Below are positions 1-6,253 of a stretch of 6,291 bases of DNA, in pieces; the first letter of the stretch is position 1, and each line of letters starts with the position of its first letter. Source of the DNA: an uncultured Porphyromonas sp. (GTDB lineage Bacteria; Bacteroidota; Bacteroidia; Bacteroidales; Porphyromonadaceae); the NCBI GenBank assembly GCA_900546675.1, contig URDQ01000089.1, positions 1 through 6,291 of the forward strand, read 5' to 3'. The notes under the pieces were generated by a model that did no database searches, was not told the origin of the DNA, and saw nothing but the letters and a program-made list of their open reading frames with translations. A program made the position numbers and the translations under genes.

Positions 1-115
1 AATTCCCAGCCTCCTCCCTCTCTCAAACGACAAATGGACTATTGACACACCCCCCTACAAAGGGTTACTCATCTCGCTGTTCGGAGGATCGTTACTCGTA
101 AGTGTTGTGAAGACT

Positions 116-1468
116 TTACTTAGTCTCCTCTGCGGGAGAGATGTAACTGTGCAGTACGAGCACACGGTAGAGGTAGTCGTAGCGAGCGCGGAGTTCTTCG
201 CTCTGAGCGACGAAGTGTCGGTTTTGCGCCTCGGCCAGTTCGTACGAAGAGGCACGTCCCGCCTCGTAGCTGATCTGCGCGTAGTGCAGCGCCGTCTCGG
301 CCGACTCGGTTGCCCGCTCGGCAGCTGCTATCTGACTGTAAGCGGCACGGGCGTTGATCTGAGCCGTGTAGAGCTGCTGCGTGAGCTCTTTGTCCACCTT
401 GCGCAGAGCGATCTGCTGGTCGGAGTAGCGGAGACGAGCCTGCGCCACATTGTCTGCCGTGCGCATCGCATCGAAGATGGGCACAGAGAGCGAAAGCCCA
501 ACGAAGTAGCGTCCGTTGTTGCGCATCTGATCCCCAAAAGGCTGGTTAAACTGCCGTAACTCCTTATTTAGGATGTAGTAATAGCCCGTGTTGTAGCCCG
601 CGCCAAAGGAAACCTTCGGTATGTAGCCCGTCTGCTCCAGTCCGATCTGTCGCTCCGCGACTTGTAGCTGTAGCCTTGCCTGCTCCATCTCGGGACGCAT
701 CGTGCGCGCCTGCTCGAGGAGCGCATCGTCAGCCAGTGCCAGCTCAGGAGCAGGCGTAGCGCTGAGGCTCTTGACATCGGGCAAGGTGATCTGCAGCTCT
801 GTGTAGTCGGGCAACTCGATTATGAGTGCCAGCTGATGACGCGCCAGCTCCGTATCGCTGCAGGCGCGGAGGTAGTTGACGCTGTCCTTAGCGAGCTGCG
901 CCTCCACCTCGGCGAGCTTGTCACGAGACCACTTACCCGCCTGAACCATTGCGGCAGTCTTCGTGAGCGTCTCACGGGTTAGCTTGAGTTGCTCATCAGC
1001 CACGTGGATTAGCTCTTGGCGAAAGAGCAGATTGTAGTACCCCTCAGCCACCTGTAGACCGATCTGCTCCTCAGCATAGGAGAGCCCAGCGGTTGCGGCA
1101 TCTAGATTGAGACGTGCTATCTCCGTTGCCTTAGGACGAGCCATACCGGAGAAAACGTCCCACGAGAGGTTTGCCCCAAAGGAGGTGCTACTCGAGGACT
1201 GGTCGCCGATGACGCCCGTCTTGTCGGCACTACGTCCGAGGCTAACGCTTTGGCTAGCACTAGCCGAGAGCGAGGGCAGGTAACTGTGCTGCGTGGTGGC
1301 GAGCTGCTGCTCACTCCCGGCCAAGCGTAAGCGTGCCTCCTCGACCGTGATGCTGTGAGCGACGGCGTGGTCGATGCACTGCTGCAGCGTCCAGCTCTGC
1401 TGCGCTGCTAAGGTAAAGCTCCCTGCGACCAGTAGGACTAAGGGAAAGATATGACGAAGTGTAAGCAT
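116..1468 (-). CDS. TolC family outer membrane efflux protein
   Basis: This is the outer-membrane channel of the pump, expected to form a trimeric beta-barrel with a long periplasmic alpha-helical tunnel. Residues 1 to about 21 are a signal peptide: a basic start (LRH), a hydrophobic core and a likely cleavage near TLA-AQQ. The mature part (total 450 aa, close to the usual 420 to 490) shows the internal duplication of the outer membrane efflux protein (OEP) family. In each half a helical stretch runs into a strand: YLPSLSASAS at about 63 to 72 and YIPKVSFGAG at about 282 to 291, followed by strand-like SWDVFSG (102 to 108) and LSVPIFDA (327 to 334). Long Ala/Gln/Glu-rich helices lie at about 112 to 218 and 336 to 437. 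It is the last gene of the operon, 25 bases after the adaptor, with no Shine-Dalgarno sequence at its start. Cys31 lies past the predicted cleavage site and is not in a lipobox, so it is probably not a lipoprotein. The family call is firm; the substrate is unknown. Confidence 0.96.
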   Translation of the reverse strand: MLTLRHIFPLVLLVAGSFTLAAQQSWTLQQCIDHAVAHSITVEEARLRLAGSEQQLATTQHSYLPSLSASASQSVSLGRSADKTGVIGDQSSSSTSFGANLSWDVFSGMARPKATEIARLNLDAATAGLSYAEEQIGLQVAEGYYNLLFRQELIHVADEQLKLTRETLTKTAAMVQAGKWSRDKLAEVEAQLAKDSVNYLRACSDTELARHQLALIIELPDYTELQITLPDVKSLSATPAPELALADDALLEQARTMRPEMEQARLQLQVAERQIGLEQTGYIPKVSFGAGYNTGYYYILNKELRQFNQPFGDQMRNNGRYFVGLSLSVPIFDAMRTADNVAQARLRYSDQQIALRKVDKELTQQLYTAQINARAAYSQIAAAERATESAETALHYAQISYEAGRASSYELAEAQNRHFVAQSEELRARYDYLYRVLVLHSYISPAEETK

Positions 1469-1493
1469 AGGATTGTCTTGTCTAAGAGATTAG

Positions 1494-2606
1494 TTAGGCT
1501 GCTACTGGAGTACCCTTGACCTTTTCGCCCTCCTTGAGACCACTCTTGACCTCAATGAGGCTACCATTACTGATGCCGGTCTGGATCTCACGGCGCTCCG
1601 TCTCTAGATGCTTCGGGTCAGCGTCGGAGGTGACCACCTCGACATAGACTTTGTCGCCCTCAAACTGAAGTGCGCCCTCGGGAACAGCCAGGACGTTGGA
1701 GACCTGGTCAGTGATAAGCTCCGCATTGGCACTCATATCGGAGCGTATGCGGCTGTAGTCGTCGATGGTGATGGCGGCCTTGAGCTCGTACTGCGTGCCT
1801 TGCTGCTGCTGGATTGTCTTGGGCGAGATGTACTCGACGACGCCCGAGAAGGCGGAACCCTCGATCGCTCCGATGCGCACCGTGACAGGTAGTCCCGTAG
1901 CGACACGAGCGATGTCGACCTCGTCCACCTTGCCGATGAAGATCATCTCCGTCATGTCGGCGATGGTGGCGATGGTGGTACCAGCGTTGAAGGAGTTAGC
2001 CTGAATGACCGAGTTACCCTCCTTGACCGGTATGTCGAGTATTGTCCCATCTACCGTACTGCGGACTAGTGTCGTAGAGCCCTGAGCGTTGCGCTGGCTC
2101 ATACCAGTGAGGACGATGTTGTAAGCATCCTTAGCGCTCGCAAGGCGCTCCTTAGCCTGTAGGTAGTTAGCCTTGGTCGTGGCATACTCCTCCTCGGCTA
2201 CGATCCCTTGCTGGTGTAGCTCGGTCGCTATCTTGTACTTCTGCTCTGCCTCGTCGAGAGCAATCTTTGCTATCTCGACCTGCGACTCTGCCTGATTGAC
2301 CGAACCCATCTCGGGCACCACTTTGATACGCGCGATGATGTCGCCCGCCTTGACGAGGTCGCCGGGCTTCTTCATAATCTCGGCGATGATGCCGTTGAGC
2401 TGTGGCACGATCATCACCTCGTTGCGAGGAGCTATCTTGCCAGTGAGGATGATAGAGCGCTGGATAGAGGGGACGCGGGTCACCGTCTCCACCGAGTAGA
2501 TGGTCGCTTGGGGCTGTGCCTTCTTATAGAGGAAGACGAAGGTCATGATGACGAGCAGGCCGAAGATGACCCAAAGGGAAAGTTTGAAGATACGCTTAGC
2601 TTTCAT
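1494..2606 (-). CDS. Efflux transporter periplasmic adaptor subunit (HlyD/MacA-like membrane fusion protein)
   Basis: This adaptor should link the inner-membrane permeases to the TolC channel. The 370-aa protein shows the domain order of the family. There is an N-terminal basic stretch and one membrane anchor at about 10 to 27. The first half of the lipoyl/barrel-sandwich domain is at about 58 to 97 (GKIAPRNEVMIVPQLNGII, then GDLVKAGDIIARI). A helical hairpin covers about 101 to 166, rich in Ala, Glu and Lys. The second lipoyl half is at about 178 to 216 (STVDGTILDIPVKEGNSV), a beta-barrel domain at about 220 to 300, and a membrane-proximal domain at about 303 to 366 (VLAVPEGAL, ending GLKEGEKV). 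The hairpin arms are about 30 residues each, which fits MacA-type adaptors of ABC pumps, and the flanking ABC genes support that over an RND pump partner. The start is preceded by an A-rich, Shine-Dalgarno-free leader. No lipobox cysteine is present, so it is anchored by the helix rather than by lipid. What it transports cannot be inferred. Confidence 0.95.
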   Translation of the reverse strand: MKAKRIFKLSLWVIFGLLVIMTFVFLYKKAQPQATIYSVETVTRVPSIQRSIILTGKIAPRNEVMIVPQLNGIIAEIMKKPGDLVKAGDIIARIKVVPEMGSVNQAESQVEIAKIALDEAEQKYKIATELHQQGIVAEEEYATTKANYLQAKERLASAKDAYNIVLTGMSQRNAQGSTTLVRSTVDGTILDIPVKEGNSVIQANSFNAGTTIATIADMTEMIFIGKVDEVDIARVATGLPVTVRIGAIEGSAFSGVVEYISPKTIQQQQGTQYELKAAITIDDYSRIRSDMSANAELITDQVSNVLAVPEGALQFEGDKVYVEVVTSDADPKHLETERREIQTGISNGSLIEVKSGLKEGEKVKGTPVAA

Positions 2607-2640
2607 AGTTCTTTATGTTGTGTTTGTTTTTACCTATAGT
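2607..2640 (-). promoter_or_regulatory. A-rich leader before the adaptor start
   Basis: The 45-base gap before the adaptor is the largest in the operon. Its transcript side is A-rich (GGTAAAAACAAACACAAC, then ATAAAGAACT before ATG) and has no Shine-Dalgarno sequence. A-rich, unstructured leaders are the usual way Bacteroidota starts are recognised. No terminator-like hairpin or TAnnTTTG element is visible in the gap, so readthrough from the permeases is expected. Confidence 0.35.
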
Positions 2641-2651
2641 TGAATGTTGGT

Positions 2652-3911
2652 TTACTCCTCACGAATCGCTTCGATGGAGCGAATCTCGAGTGCTTTCTTG
2701 AGCGGCAAGAGACCGCCCACCACGCCTCCGATGATGATGAAGAGGAGCGCGCCAATCGCTGTGCCAAAGGGGATCAGCGGATTGACCAGCATCTCGTTTC
2801 CCATGGAGGCGGTGATCTGTGCGACGATAGACATAATCCCCACACCGAGGAGAAGACCTAGGAGCCCCGCGAGGAGGCTCAGCATGCCACTCTCTAGGAG
2901 GATGAGTCGTATGATGTCTTTGCGCTGCGCTCCGAGCGCACGACGTATGCCGATCTCACGGGTGCGCTCCTTGACGGAGACGAGCATGATATTGCTAATG
3001 CCGATGATGCCCGAGAGGAGCGTGCCGATACCGATGAACCAGACGAAGACATTGACACCCCACAGCATAGAGTTCTGGGCGGTGAAAATCTCTGAGAGGT
3101 TAAACTCACCTACGGCGCTCTCATCGTCTGGTGCTATGTCGTGGGTAGAGCGGATGTAAGCTTTGATGCGGTCGTTGATCGCTTTGCTATCCTTACCATC
3201 TCCATGGAGCGAGTAGAGGAAGTGGTAGACCTCATTGCTTTGGCCGAGTGATGCGGAGAGGATTGTGTAGGGGATACGCACCTTTTGCTCTTCAGAACCA
3301 TTGATATTCATCCCTTTAGACTTGCCCTTGAGGACTCCCACGATGGTGTAGTAAGAGCCGTCAATATTGATAACCTTGCCCAATGCCTCCTCGTGCGAAG
3401 CGAAGAACTTCTGGCTCACCTCCTCACCGATGGTACAGTTGCGACGTCGCTGCTGCTCGTCGCTCTCGTTGAGCCGTCGTCCCGCCAGGATCGTCGAGTA
3501 GACGATCTGGTCATAAGAGGTCCAGGCGGAGTAGAGCGGTGCTGTCGTACTCTTGGTGCCGTAGCTGACGGGCGTGTTCCACGAGCCTTGCTGGATAGAA
3601 GCTATCGTCTCTATCTCGGGAAAACGCTTCTGGAGGTTGGCTATATCGCTCACCGAGAGCGTCCACCAGCGGTCGGTGGGGTAACCTTTGTACGGCTTGC
3701 TGGTTGTGGAGCAGTAGAGCATAGTGGTATTGCTTGAGATGCCGTCTAGCTGCTTGCGCATGCCATTGGAGAAGCCTTGGCTTAAGCTCATCAAGATGAC
3801 CAGCATCAGGATGCCCCAGAAGATGCCGAAGGCGGTTGCGATCGAACGCTTGCGATTCGTTCGTAAGGAGTGAAAAGCTTCACCCCAGATGTCTCGATCA
3901 AATAGTCTCAT
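2652..3911 (-). CDS. ABC transporter permease, FtsX/MacB-like (second of two)
   Basis: This is an inner-membrane permease of the MacB/FtsX mechanotransmitter type, 419 aa. It has four membrane segments: TM1 at about 24 to 44, TM2 at 284 to 309, TM3 at 333 to 362 and TM4 at 382 to 402. A large periplasmic domain (MacB_PCD type) lies between TM1 and TM2. It contains PYKGYP (73 to 78), SWN (110 to 112), LAGRRLNESD (142 to 151) and YYTIVGVLKGKSKG (187 to 200). The cytoplasmic stretch after TM2, SVKERTREIGIRRALGA (312 to 328), is the typical FtsX coupling segment that contacts the ATPase. The C-terminus LPLKKALEIRSIEAIRE is the usual family ending (P..kA..i.pieAlR). It has no fused ATPase domain, unlike E. 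coli MacB, and uses the ATPase encoded two genes upstream. It starts 28 bases after the first permease and is clearly its diverged paralogue, so the two probably form a heterodimer. No Shine-Dalgarno sequence is seen at its start. Confidence 0.95.
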   Translation of the reverse strand: MRLFDRDIWGEAFHSLRTNRKRSIATAFGIFWGILMLVILMSLSQGFSNGMRKQLDGISSNTTMLYCSTTSKPYKGYPTDRWWTLSVSDIANLQKRFPEIETIASIQQGSWNTPVSYGTKSTTAPLYSAWTSYDQIVYSTILAGRRLNESDEQQRRRNCTIGEEVSQKFFASHEEALGKVINIDGSYYTIVGVLKGKSKGMNINGSEEQKVRIPYTILSASLGQSNEVYHFLYSLHGDGKDSKAINDRIKAYIRSTHDIAPDDESAVGEFNLSEIFTAQNSMLWGVNVFVWFIGIGTLLSGIIGISNIMLVSVKERTREIGIRRALGAQRKDIIRLILLESGMLSLLAGLLGLLLGVGIMSIVAQITASMGNEMLVNPLIPFGTAIGALLFIIIGGVVGGLLPLKKALEIRSIEAIREE

Positions 3912-3939
3912 AGTACAGTCTTTACGCTAGGGTGTGTCA

Positions 3940-5220
3940 CTAATCTCTCATCGCTTCGATAGCAGATATACGTATCGCTCTACGAGCTGGCGTGTAGCCC
4001 GCCACGATCCCCGCAATGATCATCACAACGAGGATGCCCAGCGCCATCTGTGGTGAGAGGACTGGTGTGTCAAAGAGATGGATCGTCTCGCCCATAATGG
4101 ACATCTCGCCAATGTGGTAAGCGGTCACGAGGTAGTCGCCTAGAGCGACGAGCCCCACAGCAATGACCAGCCCGATAGCACCCGCCACCGCCGTGATGAG
4201 GAGGCTCTCGACCATAATCATCGCTAAGATGTCACGGGGCTTAGCGCCCAGAGCCTTGCGTATGCCGATCTCTTTGTATCGCTCCCGCACCGTGACCAGC
4301 ATAATGTTGCTCACGCCGACGATACCGATGAGGAGCGTGCTCAGCCCGACGATCCAGAGGAAGAGGTAGAAGTAGTTGACTACCTTATTATACTGCTCGT
4401 TGTTGACATAATTTGAGTAGCCCCACAGCGCATTCTCATCATCGGGCGAGAAGGAGAGTATCGAGCTGAGTGCTTTGAGGAGTTCCTTATTAAAAGCATC
4501 GAAATCCTTCTGGCTCCGTATCGTAGGCGCATAGATATAGCCACCATCGATACGCTGATCATTGGATTGAATCATGGTAAAGGTGCTGCTCGGCATATAG
4601 GATGCCGATTGGTTTTGCTGAGCTTCGTAGACTCCCACCACGGTAAAGGAGACATTGTCGACAGAGACGCTTTTGCCAACCGCCTCCTCGTACCGATCAG
4701 TGCCAAAGAGCTTGAGCGCATCGGAGGAGCTGATGAGGAGTGTCTTCTCCTTATTATACACGTCGTTGCCATTGATGCTACGTCCCGCCAGCATCTTGAC
4801 ACGAGTCTCGAAGTGTCCGAAATAGTTGGCACCGATACCCTTTACCGACCCCTCGGTCACCTGTGATGCGTAGGTTATCTTATTCCAAGACCTAAGGCGG
4901 GGTGCGATGTCTTCAATAGCTGGTACCATCTCCTGCAACTGTGCGAACTGCGACTCGGCGAGGTACAGGAAACGCCCTGCTGGGTAACCCTGGTAAGGGA
5001 GGTTGGTCATCCAGACACCGAAGTATATGCCGTAGTTTGGCTCCGTGTCGCCCGCGTTGGCACTCTTAGAGATACCACGATTAAGTCCCACGCCGATGCT
5101 GAGGAGGATGACTAGAAAGATGATCCCCCACGCTACGGCAAAGCCTGTCAGGAAGGTGCGCAGGCGGTTGCGCTTGAGATTGTCTATGATCTCGGAGAAG
5201 TATTCGTGTCCTATACGCAT
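3940..5220 (-). CDS. ABC transporter permease, FtsX/MacB-like (first of two)
   Basis: This is a MacB/FtsX-type inner-membrane permease of 426 aa. An amphipathic N-terminal stretch (EIIDNLKRNRLRTFLTG) leads into TM1 (about 22 to 46). The periplasmic domain spans about 47 to 283, followed by TM2 (284 to 309), TM3 (332 to 361) and TM4 (391 to 409). The coupling segment TVRERYKEIGIRKALGA (310 to 326) after TM2 and the C-terminal PARRAIRISAIEAMRD are diagnostic of the family. In the periplasmic domain PYQGYP (75 to 80), SWN (111 to 113), LAGRSINGND (144 to 153) and SFTVVGVYEAQQ (191 to 202) match positions in the second permease. It follows the ATPase by 15 bases and has one of the few plausible Shine-Dalgarno sequences here (AGAGGA, ending 9 bases before ATG). 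That fits coupled translation with the ATPase. The permease call is firm; heterodimer formation with the next gene product is inferred. Confidence 0.95.
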   Translation of the reverse strand: MRIGHEYFSEIIDNLKRNRLRTFLTGFAVAWGIIFLVILLSIGVGLNRGISKSANAGDTEPNYGIYFGVWMTNLPYQGYPAGRFLYLAESQFAQLQEMVPAIEDIAPRLRSWNKITYASQVTEGSVKGIGANYFGHFETRVKMLAGRSINGNDVYNKEKTLLISSSDALKLFGTDRYEEAVGKSVSVDNVSFTVVGVYEAQQNQSASYMPSSTFTMIQSNDQRIDGGYIYAPTIRSQKDFDAFNKELLKALSSILSFSPDDENALWGYSNYVNNEQYNKVVNYFYLFLWIVGLSTLLIGIVGVSNIMLVTVRERYKEIGIRKALGAKPRDILAMIMVESLLITAVAGAIGLVIAVGLVALGDYLVTAYHIGEMSIMGETIHLFDTPVLSPQMALGILVVMIIAGIVAGYTPARRAIRISAIEAMRD

Positions 5221-5229
5221 AATGTGTGA

Positions 5230-5235
5230 TCCTCT
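5230..5235 (-). promoter_or_regulatory. Possible Shine-Dalgarno of the first permease
   Basis: The minus strand reads AGAGGA directly after the ATPase stop codon, with 9 bases to the ATG at 5220. It supports that start and fits translational coupling of ATPase and permease. The other four genes show no comparable sequence. Confidence 0.5.
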
Positions 5236-5955
5236 TTACTCAAACACCTCCTCGGGCAGACTGCTCGTCAGACCGTCCCCCTCGATCAGCCCATCCTTGA
5301 TATGTATCGTGCGGTCACACATCTCGGCTACGCCAGGCTCGTGCGTCACGATAATCATCGTCAGGTGCGACTCGCGATTGATCTCTCGCAGTAGCTCCAT
5401 CACCTCGATGGTGGTCTTGCTATCCAAAGCTCCCGTCGGCTCATCGGCTAGGATGACTGAGGGCGTGGTGATGAGGGCTCGTGCGATAGCTATGCGCTGC
5501 TTCTGCCCTCCCGACATCTCGCTCGGCAGATGCTCCGCCCAGTCGGATAGTCCCATACGGGCGAGCAACTCGGCAGCACGCTTGGTGCGCTCCTTGCGAC
5601 CGACTCCCTGATAAAAGAGTGGCAGGGCAATGTTGTCCAGCGCATTCTTGAAGGGGATAAGGTTAAACGACTGGAAGACGAATCCTATTTGTCTAGAACG
5701 GATCTCGGCAGCGCGGTTCTCCGAGAGGCTGTTGCTCAGTAGCTCCTCGCCTAGATGGTAGCTCCCCTCGTCATAGCTGTCGAGGAGCCCGAGGATATTG
5801 AGGAGCGTACTCTTGCCCGAGCCCGAAGCTCCCATGATAGCGACCATCTCGCCTGGGAAGATGTCGAGGTTGATCCCCTTGAGGACATGTAGCGGCTGCG
5901 CGCCTTGATAGGTCTTGTGCAGATTGCGTAGCGATATGACTGGTTTAGCATTCAT
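5236..5955 (-). CDS. ABC transporter ATP-binding protein (MacB/LolD family)
   Basis: This is the cytoplasmic nucleotide-binding subunit that powers the pump. The 239-aa protein is a single complete ABC domain with every catalytic motif intact. The A-loop aromatic is Tyr16 and the Walker A GASGSGKST is at 42 to 50. The Q-loop glutamine is Gln95 in FVFQSFNLIP. The signature is MSGGQKQR (147 to 154), where Met replaces the canonical Leu of LSGGQ. Walker B VILADE is at 167 to 172 with catalytic Glu172, the D-loop GALD at 175 to 178 and the switch His205 in VTHEP. The ADEPTGALDS run and overall size place it in the MacB/LolD/SalX group that pairs with FtsX-type permeases, as the next two genes confirm. 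It is the first gene of the operon, with a leader of only about 30 bases from the predicted promoter and no Shine-Dalgarno sequence. No MacB-type permease is fused to it. Confidence 0.97.
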   Translation of the reverse strand: MNAKPVISLRNLHKTYQGAQPLHVLKGINLDIFPGEMVAIMGASGSGKSTLLNILGLLDSYDEGSYHLGEELLSNSLSENRAAEIRSRQIGFVFQSFNLIPFKNALDNIALPLFYQGVGRKERTKRAAELLARMGLSDWAEHLPSEMSGGQKQRIAIARALITTPSVILADEPTGALDSKTTIEVMELLREINRESHLTMIIVTHEPGVAEMCDRTIHIKDGLIEGDGLTSSLPEEVFE

Positions 5956-5994
5956 AAGCGTATTGGCTTAGCGTTTGTCTTTGGTAGTACACTG

Positions 5995-6024
5995 CAAAGG
6001 TAGTACAAATATTTGAATCTGCAA
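5995..6024 (-). promoter_or_regulatory. Bacteroidota-type promoter of the efflux operon
   Basis: On the minus strand TACCTTTG (5995 to 6002, followed by C) matches the Bacteroidota -7 element TAnnTTTG. Upstream, TTG (6022 to 6024) serves as the -33 element, with exactly 19 bases between the two. Transcription should start near 5988, giving a leader of about 30 bases before the ATPase ATG at 5955. It is the only promoter match of this quality that I found upstream of the operon. The assignment rests on motif and position only. Confidence 0.8.
6006..6015. promoter_or_regulatory. Palindrome in the promoter spacer, possible operator
   Basis: CAAATATTTG is a perfect 10-bp palindrome lying between the -33 and -7 elements. 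A repressor bound there would block transcription, and efflux operons are often controlled this way. The AT-rich core could also simply be spacer composition. No regulator gene is in the window, so the role is a guess. Confidence 0.3.
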
Positions 6025-6188
6025 TAGGGAAAACGAATCAGTGTACAGCTCAAACCAAACAGTCCCGTCGAATAATCTCATAATCAGCCGTCTAAAAGAG
6101 CCTAAAAAGCCTTAAACCCGCACCACTTAGCCTACCTATAAGAGAGTCTCCACGGAAGTGTGTTACGACAGACAAACGCTTATAATAC

Positions 6189-6237
6189 AATAGCCACGTA
6201 GGAAATCTGAATTTCCTACGTGGCTATTTTTGTTTTT
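6189..6237 (+). terminator. Perfect 18-bp hairpin with T-rich tail, terminator-like
   Basis: The arms AATAGCCACGTAGGAAAT (6189 to 6206) and its exact reverse complement (6211 to 6228) flank a 4-base loop, CTGA. On the plus strand the stem runs into TTTTTGTTTTT (6227 to 6237), the shape of an intrinsic terminator. On the minus strand the tail is only TATTGTATTATAA, weaker but possibly still functional for a gene ending beyond the window. No plus-strand gene lies upstream to be terminated. The structure may therefore instead be part of a mobile or dispersed repeat. Confidence 0.6.
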
Positions 6238-6245
6238 CCACGTGG
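6238..6245. repeat. CCACGTGG palindrome beside the hairpin
   Basis: This perfect 8-bp palindrome follows the T-rich tail of the hairpin. Its half CCACGT also occurs in the left arm of the hairpin (6194 to 6199) and, as ACGTGG, in the right arm (6218 to 6223). The shared word suggests that hairpin and palindrome belong to one repeat element. Confidence 0.4.
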
Positions 6246-6253
6246 TGGCGAAA

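Noticed and set aside
1..115. A terminator for the operon downstream of the TolC stop
   Set aside because: I found only weak short matches (for example GTTACTC in direct repeat at 64 to 70 and 91 to 97) and no stem followed by a T-run. The terminator, if intrinsic, lies beyond the edge.
1..559. A plus-strand frame open from the window edge to 559, with a hydrophobic stretch (about LLISLFGGSLLVSVV) encoded at roughly 62 to 106
   Set aside because: Most of it lies antisense to the TolC gene, where GC-rich antisense frames are often open. The part outside that gene is too short to recognise, and the other two plus frames (stops at 43 to 45 and 99 to 101) are equally possible ends of a converging gene. 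Nothing can be assigned.
2644..3159. Long plus-strand open frame antisense to the second permease
   Set aside because: Low-complexity, Met/Pro/Arg/Ser-rich translation with no domain; a shadow of the permease gene.
5045..5611. Long plus-strand open frame antisense to the first permease and the ATPase
   Set aside because: It crosses two well-supported genes, its translation is rich in Arg, Ser and Met with no recognisable motif, and it has no promoter; a shadow frame.
5987..6046. 8-bp inverted repeat GTACACTG / CAGTGTAC around the promoter
   Set aside because: About one such pair is expected by chance in an intergenic region of this size, and its centre does not coincide with the other palindrome.
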